From Nostocaceae cyanobacterium CSSed10_463m (GTDB lineage Bacteria; Cyanobacteriota; Cyanobacteriia; Cyanobacteriales; Nostocaceae): a stretch of 7,297 nt of DNA. This document shows, one piece after another, positions 1 to 7,098 of the stretch. The translations under genes and the position numbers were made by a program. Below the pieces are notes generated by a model, which ran no database searches, was not told the origin of the DNA, and saw nothing but the letters and a program-made list of their open reading frames with translations. Location: NCBI GenBank assembly GCA_003556955.1, contig PWQB01000560.1, forward strand, positions 1 through 7,297, read 5' to 3'. Numbering within the stretch: position 1 is the stretch's first letter; each line of letters begins with the position of its first letter.

Positions 1-1334
<1,334 letters not shown>

Positions 1335-1382
1335 AAGAGGCAGGGGAAGAGGCAGGGGGGCAGGGGGCAGGGAGCAGGGGGG
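1335..1382 (+). repeat. G-rich CAGGGG repeat with G-quadruplex potential
   Basis: A purine-rich run of GGCAGGGG-type units starts directly after the enolase stop. Positions 1355-1382 hold four G runs of 6, 5, 3 and 6 bases (1355-1360, 1363-1367, 1370-1372, 1377-1382) separated by loops of CA, CA and AGCA, which meets the standard G-quadruplex pattern on the + strand. Such CAGGGG strings are a common dispersed repeat in Nostoc-type genomes. No terminator hairpin with a T tract is seen after eno. Confidence 0.7.
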
Positions 1383-1440
1383 AAATTTTTGGGCTAGTAA
1401 CACCATCTTTGTTCTGTCTTTTCCCTGTCTTTTCTTTCTT

Positions 1441-1525
1441 ATCAGTTTCTTTCTTCGCGCCCTTTGCGCCTAAAGCCCTGGGGACATACGCTGCGCGAAG
1501 GCGGTTCGTTTCCATAATCTTAGCT
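1441..1525. repeat. Decayed dispersed GC-rich repeat (TTCGCGCC...TTTGCGCC...GCGAAGGCGGTTCG)
   Basis: This stretch resembles the intergenic CTTCGCG/CTTTGCG-type repeats common in Nostoc: TTCGCGCCCTTTGCGCC near 1454, then CTGCGCGAAGGCGGTTCG near 1491. The copy is imperfect. A minus-strand open frame over 1327-1539 is a low-complexity translation of this repeat and is not a gene. Confidence 0.35.
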
Positions 1526-1541
1526 GGGAAGTGAAACACCC

Positions 1542-1597
1542 ACGAATTACGAATTACGAACTACGAATTACGAATTACGAATTACGAATTACGAATT
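1542..1597. repeat. Short tandem heptamer array, 8 units of ACGAATT
   Basis: Eight contiguous 7-bp units, seven ACGAATT and one ACGAACT (third unit, 1556-1562). This is the STRR (short tandemly repeated repetitive) class typical of heterocystous cyanobacteria. The array ends 9 bp before the GTG start of murJ and so occupies the place where the ribosome binding site and leader would be; no Shine-Dalgarno sequence is visible there. The same array type recurs at 5639-5694. Confidence 0.9.
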
Positions 1598-1606
1598 AAA
1601 AACTTA

Positions 1607-2971
1607 GTGACACAAGAAGATCCCAAACCCGCTCGTTCTTTTGCAGGAATTGCTGGAATTGTAGCGGCGGCTACATTAATTAGTAAAGTATTTGGTTTAG
1701 TCCGACAGCAAGCGATCGCAGCTGCTTTTGGTGTGGGTGCGGCGGCGACTGCTTATAGTTACGCTTACATTATCCCTGGTTTCCTCTTAATCTTACTGGG
1801 TGGTGTAAATGGACCATTACACAGTGCGGTGGTCAGTGTTTTAGCCAAGCGCAAACGGGAAGAAGGCGCGCCACTGGTAGAAACAGTCACAACTCTGGTG
1901 GGTGGAATACTGTTACTGGTGACGGTGGCTCAGATTTTCTTTGCTGATACGATTGTTGATATTGTTGGTCATGGTTTAGAACCGACAACAAGAGCGATCG
2001 CCATTCAACAAATCCGCATCATGGCCCCAATGGCTTTATTTGCGGGTTTAATTGGCATTGGTTTCGGCACTCTCAACGCCGCTCATCAATATTGGTTACT
2101 TTCAATTAGTCCCTTATTATCCAGTATTACCGTCATTGGCGGCATTGCCATCTTAGCTTTGCAACTCGGTAAAGATATTACTCAGCCAGAATACGCCTTC
2201 ATTGGTGGGATGGTCTTAGCTGGGGGAACCTTAGCCGGCGCAGTCCTTCAGTGGGTTGTACAGTTAATTGTGCAGTGGCGCTTAGGACTAGGTAAATTAC
2301 GCCTGCGGTTTGATTTTAAATCTCCTGGGGTACAAGAAGTCATTAGAATCATGACTCCGGCGACAATTTCCTCTGGGATGATGCCCATTAATGTCGCCAC
2401 AGACCTTTTCTTTGCTAGTCCGATCCCCGGTGCGGCTGCTGGTTTTAACTATGCCAATCTCCTCGTGCAGACTCCGTTAGGGATTATTTCTAATATTATT
2501 TTACTGCCTTTATTACCAACGTTTGCCAAATTAGCAGATCCAGAACATTGGCCAGACCTAAAGTTACGGATTCGCCAAGGGATTTTGCTCACCGCCGTCA
2601 CCATGCTACCTTTAGGGGCGCTGATGATCGTGTTATCTTTGCCAATTGTGCAGATAGTATATGAACGAGGTGCTTTCAAACAAGAGGCTACACAGTTGGT
2701 TTCATCCCTGCTGATTGCTTACGGTATTGGGATGTTTGTTTATTTGGGGCGTGATGTTTTAGTCCGGGTGTTTTATGCTTTAGGAGACGGACAGACACCT
2801 TTTCGCATTAGTATTTTTAACATTTTCCTCAACGCTGGACTAGATGCGATTTTAGTAAAACCTTTTGGCGCGACTGGTATTGTGTTAGCAACAGTAGGCG
2901 TAAATTGCAGTTCAATATTAATGCTGTTATGGTTGCTTGACCGCAAACTCAATGGTTTACCCTTGCGTTAG
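1607..2971 (+). CDS. murJ: Lipid II flippase MurJ (MviN family), ended early by an in-frame TAG
   Basis: MurJ is a polytopic inner-membrane protein of the MOP superfamily that flips lipid II for peptidoglycan synthesis. The N-terminus, GIVAAATLISKVFGLVRQQA (residues ~17-36), carries the family's first helix and its conserved Arg (R33). A series of hydrophobic helices follows, with YERGAF and GRDVLVRVFYALGDGQTPFR-type segments typical of MviN. Translation stops at residue 454 at a TAG (2969-2971), but the same frame continues with clear family sequence to 3211, so the intact gene would have about 534 codons, the usual family length. The stop removes about 80 residues holding the last membrane helices. 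The GTG start matches the expected N-terminus; no good ribosome binding site is visible because a heptamer array lies just upstream. TAG differs by one base from GAG, CAG or AAG, so a point mutation or a base-call error is equally possible. Confidence 0.9.
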   Translation: MTQEDPKPARSFAGIAGIVAAATLISKVFGLVRQQAIAAAFGVGAAATAYSYAYIIPGFLLILLGGVNGPLHSAVVSVLAKRKREEGAPLVETVTTLVGGILLLVTVAQIFFADTIVDIVGHGLEPTTRAIAIQQIRIMAPMALFAGLIGIGFGTLNAAHQYWLLSISPLLSSITVIGGIAILALQLGKDITQPEYAFIGGMVLAGGTLAGAVLQWVVQLIVQWRLGLGKLRLRFDFKSPGVQEVIRIMTPATISSGMMPINVATDLFFASPIPGAAAGFNYANLLVQTPLGIISNIILLPLLPTFAKLADPEHWPDLKLRIRQGILLTAVTMLPLGALMIVLSLPIVQIVYERGAFKQEATQLVSSLLIAYGIGMFVYLGRDVLVRVFYALGDGQTPFRISIFNIFLNAGLDAILVKPFGATGIVLATVGVNCSSILMLLWLLDRKLNGLPLR

Positions 2972-3211
2972 TGGAGTTTACCAATTTTGGGCTTGACTGG
3001 GGGTAGTGTGGTCGCTGGGTTAGCCAGTTATGGAACTTTGGTCAGTTTGCAGCAGTTGTTAGGAACCCAGGGGTTAATAGTTCAAGTTTTGCAGTTGTGT
3101 ATATCAGGCTTTGTGGGGATTTTGGTGTTTGCCATCATTGTTTCATTCTTGAAAATACCAGAGGTGAATACCTTTGTGGTGCGGATGCGTCAGCGATTTT
3201 TGAAGAGATGA
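2972..3211 (+). pseudogene. murJ: C-terminal remainder of murJ after the internal stop
   Basis: Read in the same frame as the upstream murJ part, this encodes 79 residues starting WSLPILGLTGGSVVAGLASY. It contains two predicted membrane helices (about GGSVVAGLASYGTLVSL and LCISGFVGILVFAIIVSFL) and a basic cytoplasmic tail ending RQRFLKR. It follows the stop with no indel, so only the stop codon separates the two parts. A GTG at 2987 heads the downstream frame but has no ribosome binding site, so independent expression is unlikely. Confidence 0.85.
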
Positions 3212-3414
3212 AATTATATCAAGTTCCCCCATTAATCGCTAAGTGGGAACCCAATATGGGGGTTAAGGTGGAAGACTGGGGATTGACATCCTCCCCACCC
3301 TACTTCGTAGAGGGTGGGGATTCCAAAGATCGCTCTTTAGGCTTCCTCTTTCCGCGACCCGACTTACGTAAAACTGATGAGAACCAAATGGGGTACTTGC
3401 AATATTCAAGCTAA
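3208..3414 (+). pseudogene. YgjP-like metallopeptidase, N-terminal piece of a broken gene
   Basis: From ATG 3208 (overlapping the murJ stop by four bases, ATGA) the frame gives MKLYQVPPLIAKWEPNMGVK followed by VEDWGL. This is the segment just before the catalytic core in YgjP-like proteins (DUF45, PF01863). Family members are about 230-240 residues long. Here only ~26 native residues precede the insertion and the usual first ~130 residues are absent; the sequence upstream is murJ. After 3285 the frame enters an ~85-bp inserted element and runs on as unrelated residues to a TAA at 3412-3414, while the native sequence resumes one frame over at 3371. The gene therefore has two lesions, an N-terminal loss and an insertion that shifts the frame. 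Confidence 0.75.
3286..3370. mobile_element. ~85-bp IS200/IS605-like end element (MITE) inside the metallopeptidase gene
   Basis: Removing 85 bp (3286-3370, or 3287-3371, which gives the same result) restores the native reading DWGLKLMRTKWGTCN, which defines the insert. It begins ACATCCTCCCCACCCTAC, has a TTC-loop hairpin (CCCCACC and CTAC pairing with GTAG and GGTGGGG, with a two-base AG bulge on the 3' side), then GGGGATTCC, a second small hairpin (AAAGA-TCGC-TCTTT, 3326-3339), and ends near CCCGACTTACGTA. No inverted termini or target duplication are visible. Bulged subterminal hairpins, no target duplication and a CATCCTCCCC...GGGGATTCC core fit the ends of single-strand-transposing IS200/IS605 elements, whose transposase-less derivatives are common in cyanobacteria. 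No transposase is encoded. The family call is by motif recognition only. Confidence 0.7.
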
Positions 3415-3604
3415 ACGCATTTGGTTAAATCTGGAACTAGCCAAAAAAGACCCGCAGTGCTTAGAATATGTTGTAGTCCATGAAATGGTGCATCTGTTAG
3501 AACGCTATCATGGCGATCGCTTTGTCTCCTTCATGAATAAATTTCTGCCCAATTGGAAATTTTATAAGGATGAATTAAACCGTTACCCCCTGGGAAGTTA
3601 TTGA
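3377..3604 (+). CDS. YgjP-like zinc metallopeptidase, C-terminal catalytic fragment
   Basis: 75 residues from ATG 3377 form the catalytic end of a YgjP-like (DUF45, PF01863) putative metallopeptidase. RTKWGTCN is the family's conserved entry motif. VVHEMVHLLERYH (residues ~34-46) gives the HExxH zinc site with a third His six residues later, and the FMNKFLPNW...KDELNRY tail is typical. Substrates of this family are not established. The zinc site is intact, but the N-terminal part is missing and the fragment is separated from its 26-residue upstream piece by the inserted element. No ribosome binding site precedes ATG 3377, so this is probably a pseudogene remnant even though it is open. Confidence 0.8.
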   Translation: MRTKWGTCNIQAKRIWLNLELAKKDPQCLEYVVVHEMVHLLERYHGDRFVSFMNKFLPNWKFYKDELNRYPLGSY

Positions 3605-3681
3605 GTTCGACTCATTTCAAATCTGCAAAATTATTAAATTTTTGCTGTTGAGTAGCTCAAACTTAAAAAAACTTAATACCC

Positions 3682-3714
3682 AGATCCCCGACTTCTCTAA
3701 GAAGTCGGGGATCT
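3682..3714. terminator. Perfect 15-bp hairpin in a convergent gap; dispersed repeat, possible bidirectional terminator
   Basis: The arm AGATCCCCGACTTCT (3682-3696) pairs perfectly with AGAAGTCGGGGATCT (3700-3714) around the loop CTA. It lies between the end of the metallopeptidase remnant (+, 3604) and the end of the acyltransferase (-, 3753), where a bidirectional terminator is expected. No T tract follows on either side, so its terminator role is inferred. The CCCCGACTTCTT/AAGAAGTCGGGG core is also a common dispersed palindrome in Nostoc-type genomes. Confidence 0.6.
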
Positions 3715-3752
3715 ATATCGTCAAGGTTTTATGTTTAATTATATTGATCGAG

Positions 3753-4706
3753 TTACCATAAAATATGATTGAGAAAATGACGTAAAATTTTGAGTCCTTT
3801 TGCTTCTTGATAGTGACTGGGTAAAAGATTAAGTATAGCGTTTTCTAATACCTGCAAAACGTTATCTACTTCCTGGCGTTTGATTTTGGAAGTTTGAGCA
3901 AAGTACAATGGTTCTCCAACACGTACCGTTAACTCTTTGCCTAAATAAAGGTCTTGAGTGCCAATCAGTACAACTGGTACTATAGGTACACCCGCCCGTA
4001 AAGCATAAATCACGGTTCCTCGCTTCAGGGGATGTAATTTACCTTCGTCGCTTCCTAAACGTCCTTCGGGAAAAAGTATCAGTCCGTCACCCTGGGACAA
4101 AATTCCCTGTACAATGCGGTCTATTTGGCGCAATGTTTGTATATCTCCCCCAGTGGGGACATTATCCTCAATTGCTTTCGCTAGTTCCAAGAGGTCTTGT
4201 CTTCCGGTTTTAGCAGCTTCTATAACAGCTACTTCTTCTTTCCACCTCCGTTCTAAAGGAATTACACCTCCTACTAAACGCAGGATGAAACGTTTCCAAA
4301 ACTTGTTATAAAGAGTCCGCGCATCACCGAGAACGTAGTAGTGGGGATGAGTAGGAAGTTCACCTAGCAGCAGCAAAGGGTCGATATGGTGGAGATGGTT
4401 AGCAGCAAGGATAGCTGGTGTTTGAGGTATTCTATCAAGATTTTCCACCCTTACCCGAAACAGAGCATGAATAAGCGATCGCAATACACAACGACGCACT
4501 ATAGCATTAACTCTAGTTTCTGGATGTCCTTGACTAATAGCTTCCAAGCGAGGCAGAATTTCTTCTATTGTACGCCGAACAGCGCGATCGCTCGCCGCAT
4601 CTACACCCTCTTGCACCCGCTTAATCATAGCAGCAGTTAAAGTAGTATCGTGCTGTTTCTGGCTAGTTTCGGCTGTATTCTCATCGGGATTAATTGGGTA
4701 GTTCAC
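3753..4706 (-). CDS. PlsC-like 1-acyl-glycerol-3-phosphate acyltransferase family protein
   Basis: 317 residues with the glycerolipid acyltransferase (PlsC, PF01553) signature. The catalytic HX4D box is NHLHHIDP (H104, D109), the acceptor-site region is GGVIPLERR (146-154), and the phosphate-binding FPEG box is LFPEGRLGSDEGKL (211-224), followed by the VPIVPVVLIGT strand. Such enzymes transfer an acyl group to lysophosphatidic acid or a related acceptor at the cytoplasmic membrane. The ~95 residues before the catalytic box are charged and helical rather than a membrane anchor, and ~30 residues separate the ERR and FPEG regions beyond the compact family core, so the acceptor may not be lysophosphatidate. 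The start used is GTG 4706 with AGG almost touching it; ATG at residue 27 (near 4628) is an alternative. It is convergent with the metallopeptidase remnant and divergent from the gene at 5035. Confidence 0.85.
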   Translation of the reverse strand: MNYPINPDENTAETSQKQHDTTLTAAMIKRVQEGVDAASDRAVRRTIEEILPRLEAISQGHPETRVNAIVRRCVLRSLIHALFRVRVENLDRIPQTPAILAANHLHHIDPLLLLGELPTHPHYYVLGDARTLYNKFWKRFILRLVGGVIPLERRWKEEVAVIEAAKTGRQDLLELAKAIEDNVPTGGDIQTLRQIDRIVQGILSQGDGLILFPEGRLGSDEGKLHPLKRGTVIYALRAGVPIVPVVLIGTQDLYLGKELTVRVGEPLYFAQTSKIKRQEVDNVLQVLENAILNLLPSHYQEAKGLKILRHFLNHILW

Positions 4707-5034
4707 CTCATCCGCTCCGTCTTCCGGAAAAGATTCGTTATAACTTTTGATTTATAATCCTCTTTGAATCCATGAATAGATCATAATTGTTCATGGCACA
4801 ATAAAAAATAAACTCTAGTTAAAAGATTTAAAGCTGTAATGACTCGTATAATCCGCAACAAATTTAGAGTTAAACCTTGTCTACTTTGAGAACTGTAGTT
4901 TTTAGTCAAGATGGTGAGATTGCTTCCTTACGTCGCAATGACAAAAACTCCACTTTTCATGATGGACAAGGTTTAGAACAATAATTACAGGATTGTACTT
5001 TAATAGAATAGTATATGATTAAGGATTACAAAAA
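4707..5034. other. Divergent 328-bp intergenic region
   Basis: No gene is seen here. It separates the acyltransferase (-) from the small gene at 5035 (+) and should hold promoters for both. A small dyad, CCATGAA...TTCATGG (4770-4776 and 4790-4796), could be an operator but is short. A TATAAT occurs at 4847-4852 without a clear -35 partner. The right half is taken up by the imperfect inverted repeat at 4871-4975. No promoter can be assigned with confidence. Confidence 0.5.
4871..4975. repeat. Long imperfect inverted repeat (~38-bp arms, ~105 bp overall)
   Basis: The left arm 4871-4908 and right arm 4939-4975 are imperfect reverse complements. The outer 11 bp (TAAACCTTGTC at 4871-4881 and GACAAGGTTTA at 4965-4975) are perfect, and the inner AGTTTTTAGTCA pairs with TGACAAAAACT with one extra base. 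The middle has several mismatches. The 30-bp loop contains GAGATTGCTTCC and ends in GTCGCAA, a motif also found in dispersed repeats of other bacteria. It codes for nothing and is compatible with a small MITE or a folded dispersed repeat. No target duplication was identified. Confidence 0.55.
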
Positions 5035-5379
5035 GTGCAAGTTCTCAAAAGAGCCATCAAACCACAAACCTATATATCGTTCCTTCACATCTACCCAACG
5101 ACTTGGGGGACTGCTGGTGATATTTGTTTAGTCCGTAAATCTCTAGCTGATAACAGCGCCTCGAAGTTCGTAGGTTATAAACTTCAACTAGTGATTCCCA
5201 AAGGGTTAGAGCGCAATCAATTAGCGGGAGTACCGGTGATTAAAGTTGCAGGTCATGTAGGTGACGGACATCCTAAAGATAAACACTCAGAATGGGAAGC
5301 CTATGAAGGTATAGATAGAGAAATAGCACTTGCGGCGATGAAACCTTGGAACTTCAAATTAATTGAGTTTAGTAATTAA
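5035..5379 (+). CDS. Small protein of unknown function (114 aa)
   Basis: No family is recognised. GTG 5035 is favoured because AAGGA (5021-5025) lies 9 bp upstream and the frame closes with TAA at 5020-5022, leaving no earlier start. The protein is soluble-looking, without signal peptide or membrane helix. It has a basic N-terminus (VLKRAIKPQ), a central FVGYKLQLVIPKGLERNQL stretch, a Gly/His-rich patch (KVAGHVGDGHPKDKHSEWEAYEG) and a C-terminus MKPWNFKLIEF. The mixed strand and helix pattern and normal codon use argue that it is real. It stands alone: divergent from the acyltransferase and convergent with the next gene, with a hairpin 21 bp after its stop. Confidence 0.6.
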   Translation: MQVLKRAIKPQTYISFLHIYPTTWGTAGDICLVRKSLADNSASKFVGYKLQLVIPKGLERNQLAGVPVIKVAGHVGDGHPKDKHSEWEAYEGIDREIALAAMKPWNFKLIEFSN

Positions 5380-5400
5380 CCTTTACTAGTAGACGGTTGG

Positions 5401-5425
5401 AGAGACGCGATAAATCGCCGTCTCT
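5401..5425. repeat. Hairpin AGAGACG/CGTCTCT, dispersed cyanobacterial palindrome, possible terminator
   Basis: AGAGACG-CGAT pairs with ATCG-C-CGTCTCT around AA, with one unpaired C on the 3' side, 21 bp after the stop of the 114-residue gene. The GAGACGGCGATTTATCGCGTCTC-like core is a frequent interspersed palindrome in Nostoc-type genomes. No T tract follows, so termination is only possible by position. Confidence 0.5.
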
Positions 5426-5551
5426 ACAGAAAATATATCCGTCAATTATTTTTTGACAAATACTAGTCTACTGCTGTATAAATCTCACTCAGACAAGTTT
5501 TATACTCCCGCTTACAGCAGTTTTTATGTATTTGCAGCATATCTGTCGTCA

Positions 5552-5571
5552 GGGCGCAAGGCCTTGCGCCC
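5552..5571. repeat. Perfect 20-bp palindrome GGGCGCAAGG/CCTTGCGCCC
   Basis: The two 10-bp arms are exact reverse complements with no loop. GGGGCGCAAGGCCTTGCGCCCC-type palindromes are a dispersed repeat family in filamentous cyanobacteria. It lies in the convergent gap and overlaps no gene. Confidence 0.65.
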
Positions 5572-5638
5572 CTACCTCGTTTTCTATTTACCTGAAAATA
5601 GCTGTAATTACATTAGTGTAGCGATACTTAGCATCATT

Positions 5639-5694
5639 ACGAACTACGAACTACGAATTACGAACTACGAATTACGAATTACGAATTACGAATT
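5639..5694. repeat. Second heptamer array, 8 units of ACGAA(T/C)T
   Basis: Eight 7-bp units: ACGAACT at units 1, 2 and 4, ACGAATT at units 3 and 5-8, followed by a partial unit (AC). It is the same STRR family as at 1542-1597. On the minus strand the repeat supplies the TAA stop (5693-5695) of the 104-residue gene, so the array directly abuts that reading frame. Confidence 0.9.
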
Positions 5695-6007
5695 ACAAAA
5701 AATAAGTTACTACTGTTTGCGGATTTTTTGCTACCAAAACAGGTTTACCCTTAACTGCTCCATGAGTCAGAGTACAAATCTTATAGAGATTTTCACATTC
5801 AAATATTGCCAAAACTAGCTCTTTACCAGTTGGATATACAGATGGTAGAGATTTACCGACCTCACATTCTATATTCACACCGTTTTCTAGCCATTGTAAC
5901 TTCCAAATCCGCTTTTGGGTAATTGGTGCTTGGGCAAATTTAGCAATCTTATAATAAACATCCTCGGCTCTAGTATGGTCATTAGCGGCTGGAATAAAAA
6001 ATTTCAT
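5693..6007 (-). CDS. Small conserved-looking protein of unknown function (104 aa)
   Basis: No named family is recognised, though the pattern resembles small cyanobacterial hypothetical proteins: MKFFIPAANDHTRAEDVYYKI at the start, a KRIWKLQWLENGVNIECEVGK core, PTGKELVLAIFECENLYKICT, and a GKPVLVAKNPQTVV end. Alternating hydrophobic strands with a leading helix suggest a small soluble alpha/beta domain. There is no signal peptide. ATG 6007 lies 32 bp after the SDR stop on the same strand, so the two are probably co-transcribed; no strong Shine-Dalgarno sequence is present. The stop codon comes from the adjacent heptamer array, so the native C-terminus may have been slightly changed by repeat expansion. 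Confidence 0.65.
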   Translation of the reverse strand: MKFFIPAANDHTRAEDVYYKIAKFAQAPITQKRIWKLQWLENGVNIECEVGKSLPSVYPTGKELVLAIFECENLYKICTLTHGAVKGKPVLVAKNPQTVVTYFL

Positions 6008-6039
6008 AGGTTTTGGTTTTCAGTATCAGTTAATTTCAG

Positions 6040-6810
6040 CTACCAAGGTAACTCACTTCCATCCCAAGAGAAAAACTTTCCACTATCACCGTCTTGAAGT
6101 TGGTCAATAACAGACAGCAATTGAGTCACACACAGTTCGACTGAAAATAGCTTTTCTGGTGGTACATTTCTCTGGAATGGACGGGATAGACGTGTATCAG
6201 TTGTCCCAGGATGTAAAGTGACTATTAATGTTTTCGGACAACTTCTACCATACTCAATTGCTGCTGTTCGCATAAACATATTAAGTGCAGTTTTAGAAGC
6301 CCGATAGCCATACCAGCCACCAATTTCATTGTCACCAATACTAGCTAATTTAGCAGAAATACTGGCAAAAATGCTATTTTCACTATGGCGAAATAAAGGT
6401 AGTAGGTGTTTAGCTAGGAGAATCGATCCAATACTGTTAATTTGGAAGTAACGCAGCAAGTTTTCGGAATTAATCTGCTTTAAGCTTTTTTCAGGTTGGA
6501 AAGTGTCGTCATGCAATATTCCTACACAATTAATAACTAAATTTAACTTGTTGACTTCCGTTTTAATGCGTTGAATAACTTCGGCAATTTGCGACTCTTC
6601 CGTAATATCCAAAGATAAACAAACTAATTTATCAGAATATTGATTTGCTAAAGAAATTAATTCATTTTCTGATTCTAGTTGACGATAAGTTGCATAAACT
6701 TTGGCAATTCTATCATCTTGAAGAAGTTTTTTCACAAACCCTAAACCGATACCTTGACTAGCGCCCACGATTAAGGCATTGACAGAATTAATTCTATTTT
6801 CCAAAAACAT
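6040..6810 (-). CDS. Short-chain dehydrogenase/reductase (SDR), C-factor-like
   Basis: 256 residues, the usual classical SDR size. NAD(P) binding: LIVGASQGIG (13-22) is the TGxxxGxG-type glycine motif, followed by YATYRQ, then LSLDIT for the adenine pocket and INCVGILHD (93-101) in place of NNAG. Catalysis: a Ser in FASISAK (S150 or S152), then YRASK (Y169, K173). HPGTTDTRLSRPF (200-212) is typical of the C-factor/CsgA-like branch, whose substrates are mostly unknown. A cytoplasmic oxidoreductase is expected; substrate and direction cannot be read. ATG 6810 has AAGG 8 bp upstream. It is followed by the small 104-residue gene in the same orientation, and the upstream spacer contains a MITE. 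Confidence 0.88.
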   Translation of the reverse strand: MFLENRINSVNALIVGASQGIGLGFVKKLLQDDRIAKVYATYRQLESENELISLANQYSDKLVCLSLDITEESQIAEVIQRIKTEVNKLNLVINCVGILHDDTFQPEKSLKQINSENLLRYFQINSIGSILLAKHLLPLFRHSENSIFASISAKLASIGDNEIGGWYGYRASKTALNMFMRTAAIEYGRSCPKTLIVTLHPGTTDTRLSRPFQRNVPPEKLFSVELCVTQLLSVIDQLQDGDSGKFFSWDGSELPW

Positions 6811-6893
6811 TTATTTAACCTTAATTAAAACCATCCAAATATAACAATTTTCATGATCAAAATCTAAAAAATCATCTGTATTTAATCACGTCT

Positions 6894-6934
6894 TTCACCC
6901 GTCGTTATCACCCGCTATTTATCACCCGCCATTT
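6894..6934. repeat. Degenerate ~14-bp tandem repeat (ATCACCCGCYATTT)
   Basis: Consecutive units are TTCACCCGTCGTT (6894-6906), ATCACCCGCTATTT (6907-6920) and ATCACCCGCCATTT (6921-6934). A related unit, ATAACCCGCCAGCC (7101-7114), lies beyond the MITE, so the element appears to have inserted into this small array. Confidence 0.5.
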
Positions 6935-6935
6935 A

Positions 6936-7098
6936 GAGGATGTTTGAGAAGTGGTTGGCTGTGATTTTATGCACTCATAGATCCCCCCTAGCCCCCCTTA
7001 AGAAGGGGGGAATCAGAAACAAAGTCCCCCTTTTTAAGGGGGATTTAGGGGGATCTAGAATGTTTTGCTACCAACAATAAGACTTTTCAAACATCCTC
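6936..7098. mobile_element. 163-bp MITE with 17-bp inverted termini and TTA target duplication (IS5-family-like)
   Basis: GAGGATGTTTGAGAAGT (6936-6952) and ACTTTTCAAACATCCTC (7082-7098) are inverted termini with one mismatch. TTA stands directly outside both ends (6933-6935 and 7099-7101). Termini starting GAG with a TNA duplication fit the IS1031 group of the IS5 family; this assignment is inference. No transposase is encoded. Inside lies a second nested inverted repeat, about 6978-7062: TAGATCCCCC...CCCCCTTAAG against CTTTTTAAGGGGG...GGGGGATCTA, with one extra base and a few mismatches. It can fold as a long C/G-rich hairpin. Confidence 0.8.

Larger units (their letters stand above)
5380..5692. 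other. Repeat-filled convergent gap
   Basis: This gap lies between two converging genes and holds three separate repeats: a hairpin at 5401-5425, a 20-bp palindrome at 5552-5571 and a heptamer array at 5639-5694. A plus-strand open frame (5453-5818) spans the last two, but its translation contains the NYELRIT peptide repeated by the heptamers and shows no family features, so no gene is called. Confidence 0.6.

Noticed and set aside
1542..1597. Possible CRISPR array
   Set aside because: The 7-bp units are contiguous with no spacers, so it is a simple tandem repeat.
2449..2679. Minus-strand open frame inside murJ
   Set aside because: It is a shadow of a strongly recognisable membrane protein on the other strand.
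3097..3208. Upstream extension of the metallopeptidase frame into murJ
   Set aside because: The residues before the ATG at 3208 are an out-of-frame reading of the murJ C-terminus and show no YgjP-like sequence.
4114..4640. Two plus-strand open frames inside the acyltransferase gene
   Set aside because: They are antisense shadows of a gene with intact catalytic boxes and carry no motifs of their own.
4847..4852. TATAAT as a -10 promoter element
   Set aside because: There is no convincing -35 at 16-18 bp, and it lies ~180 bp from the next start with a long inverted repeat between.
5453..5818. Plus-strand open frame of 121 residues
   Set aside because: It runs through the palindrome and the heptamer array; the repeated NYELRIT peptide is a repeat translation and the rest is antisense to the 104-residue gene.
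5915..6097. Plus-strand open frame of 60 residues
   Set aside because: It overlaps the ends of two better-supported minus-strand genes and has no features.
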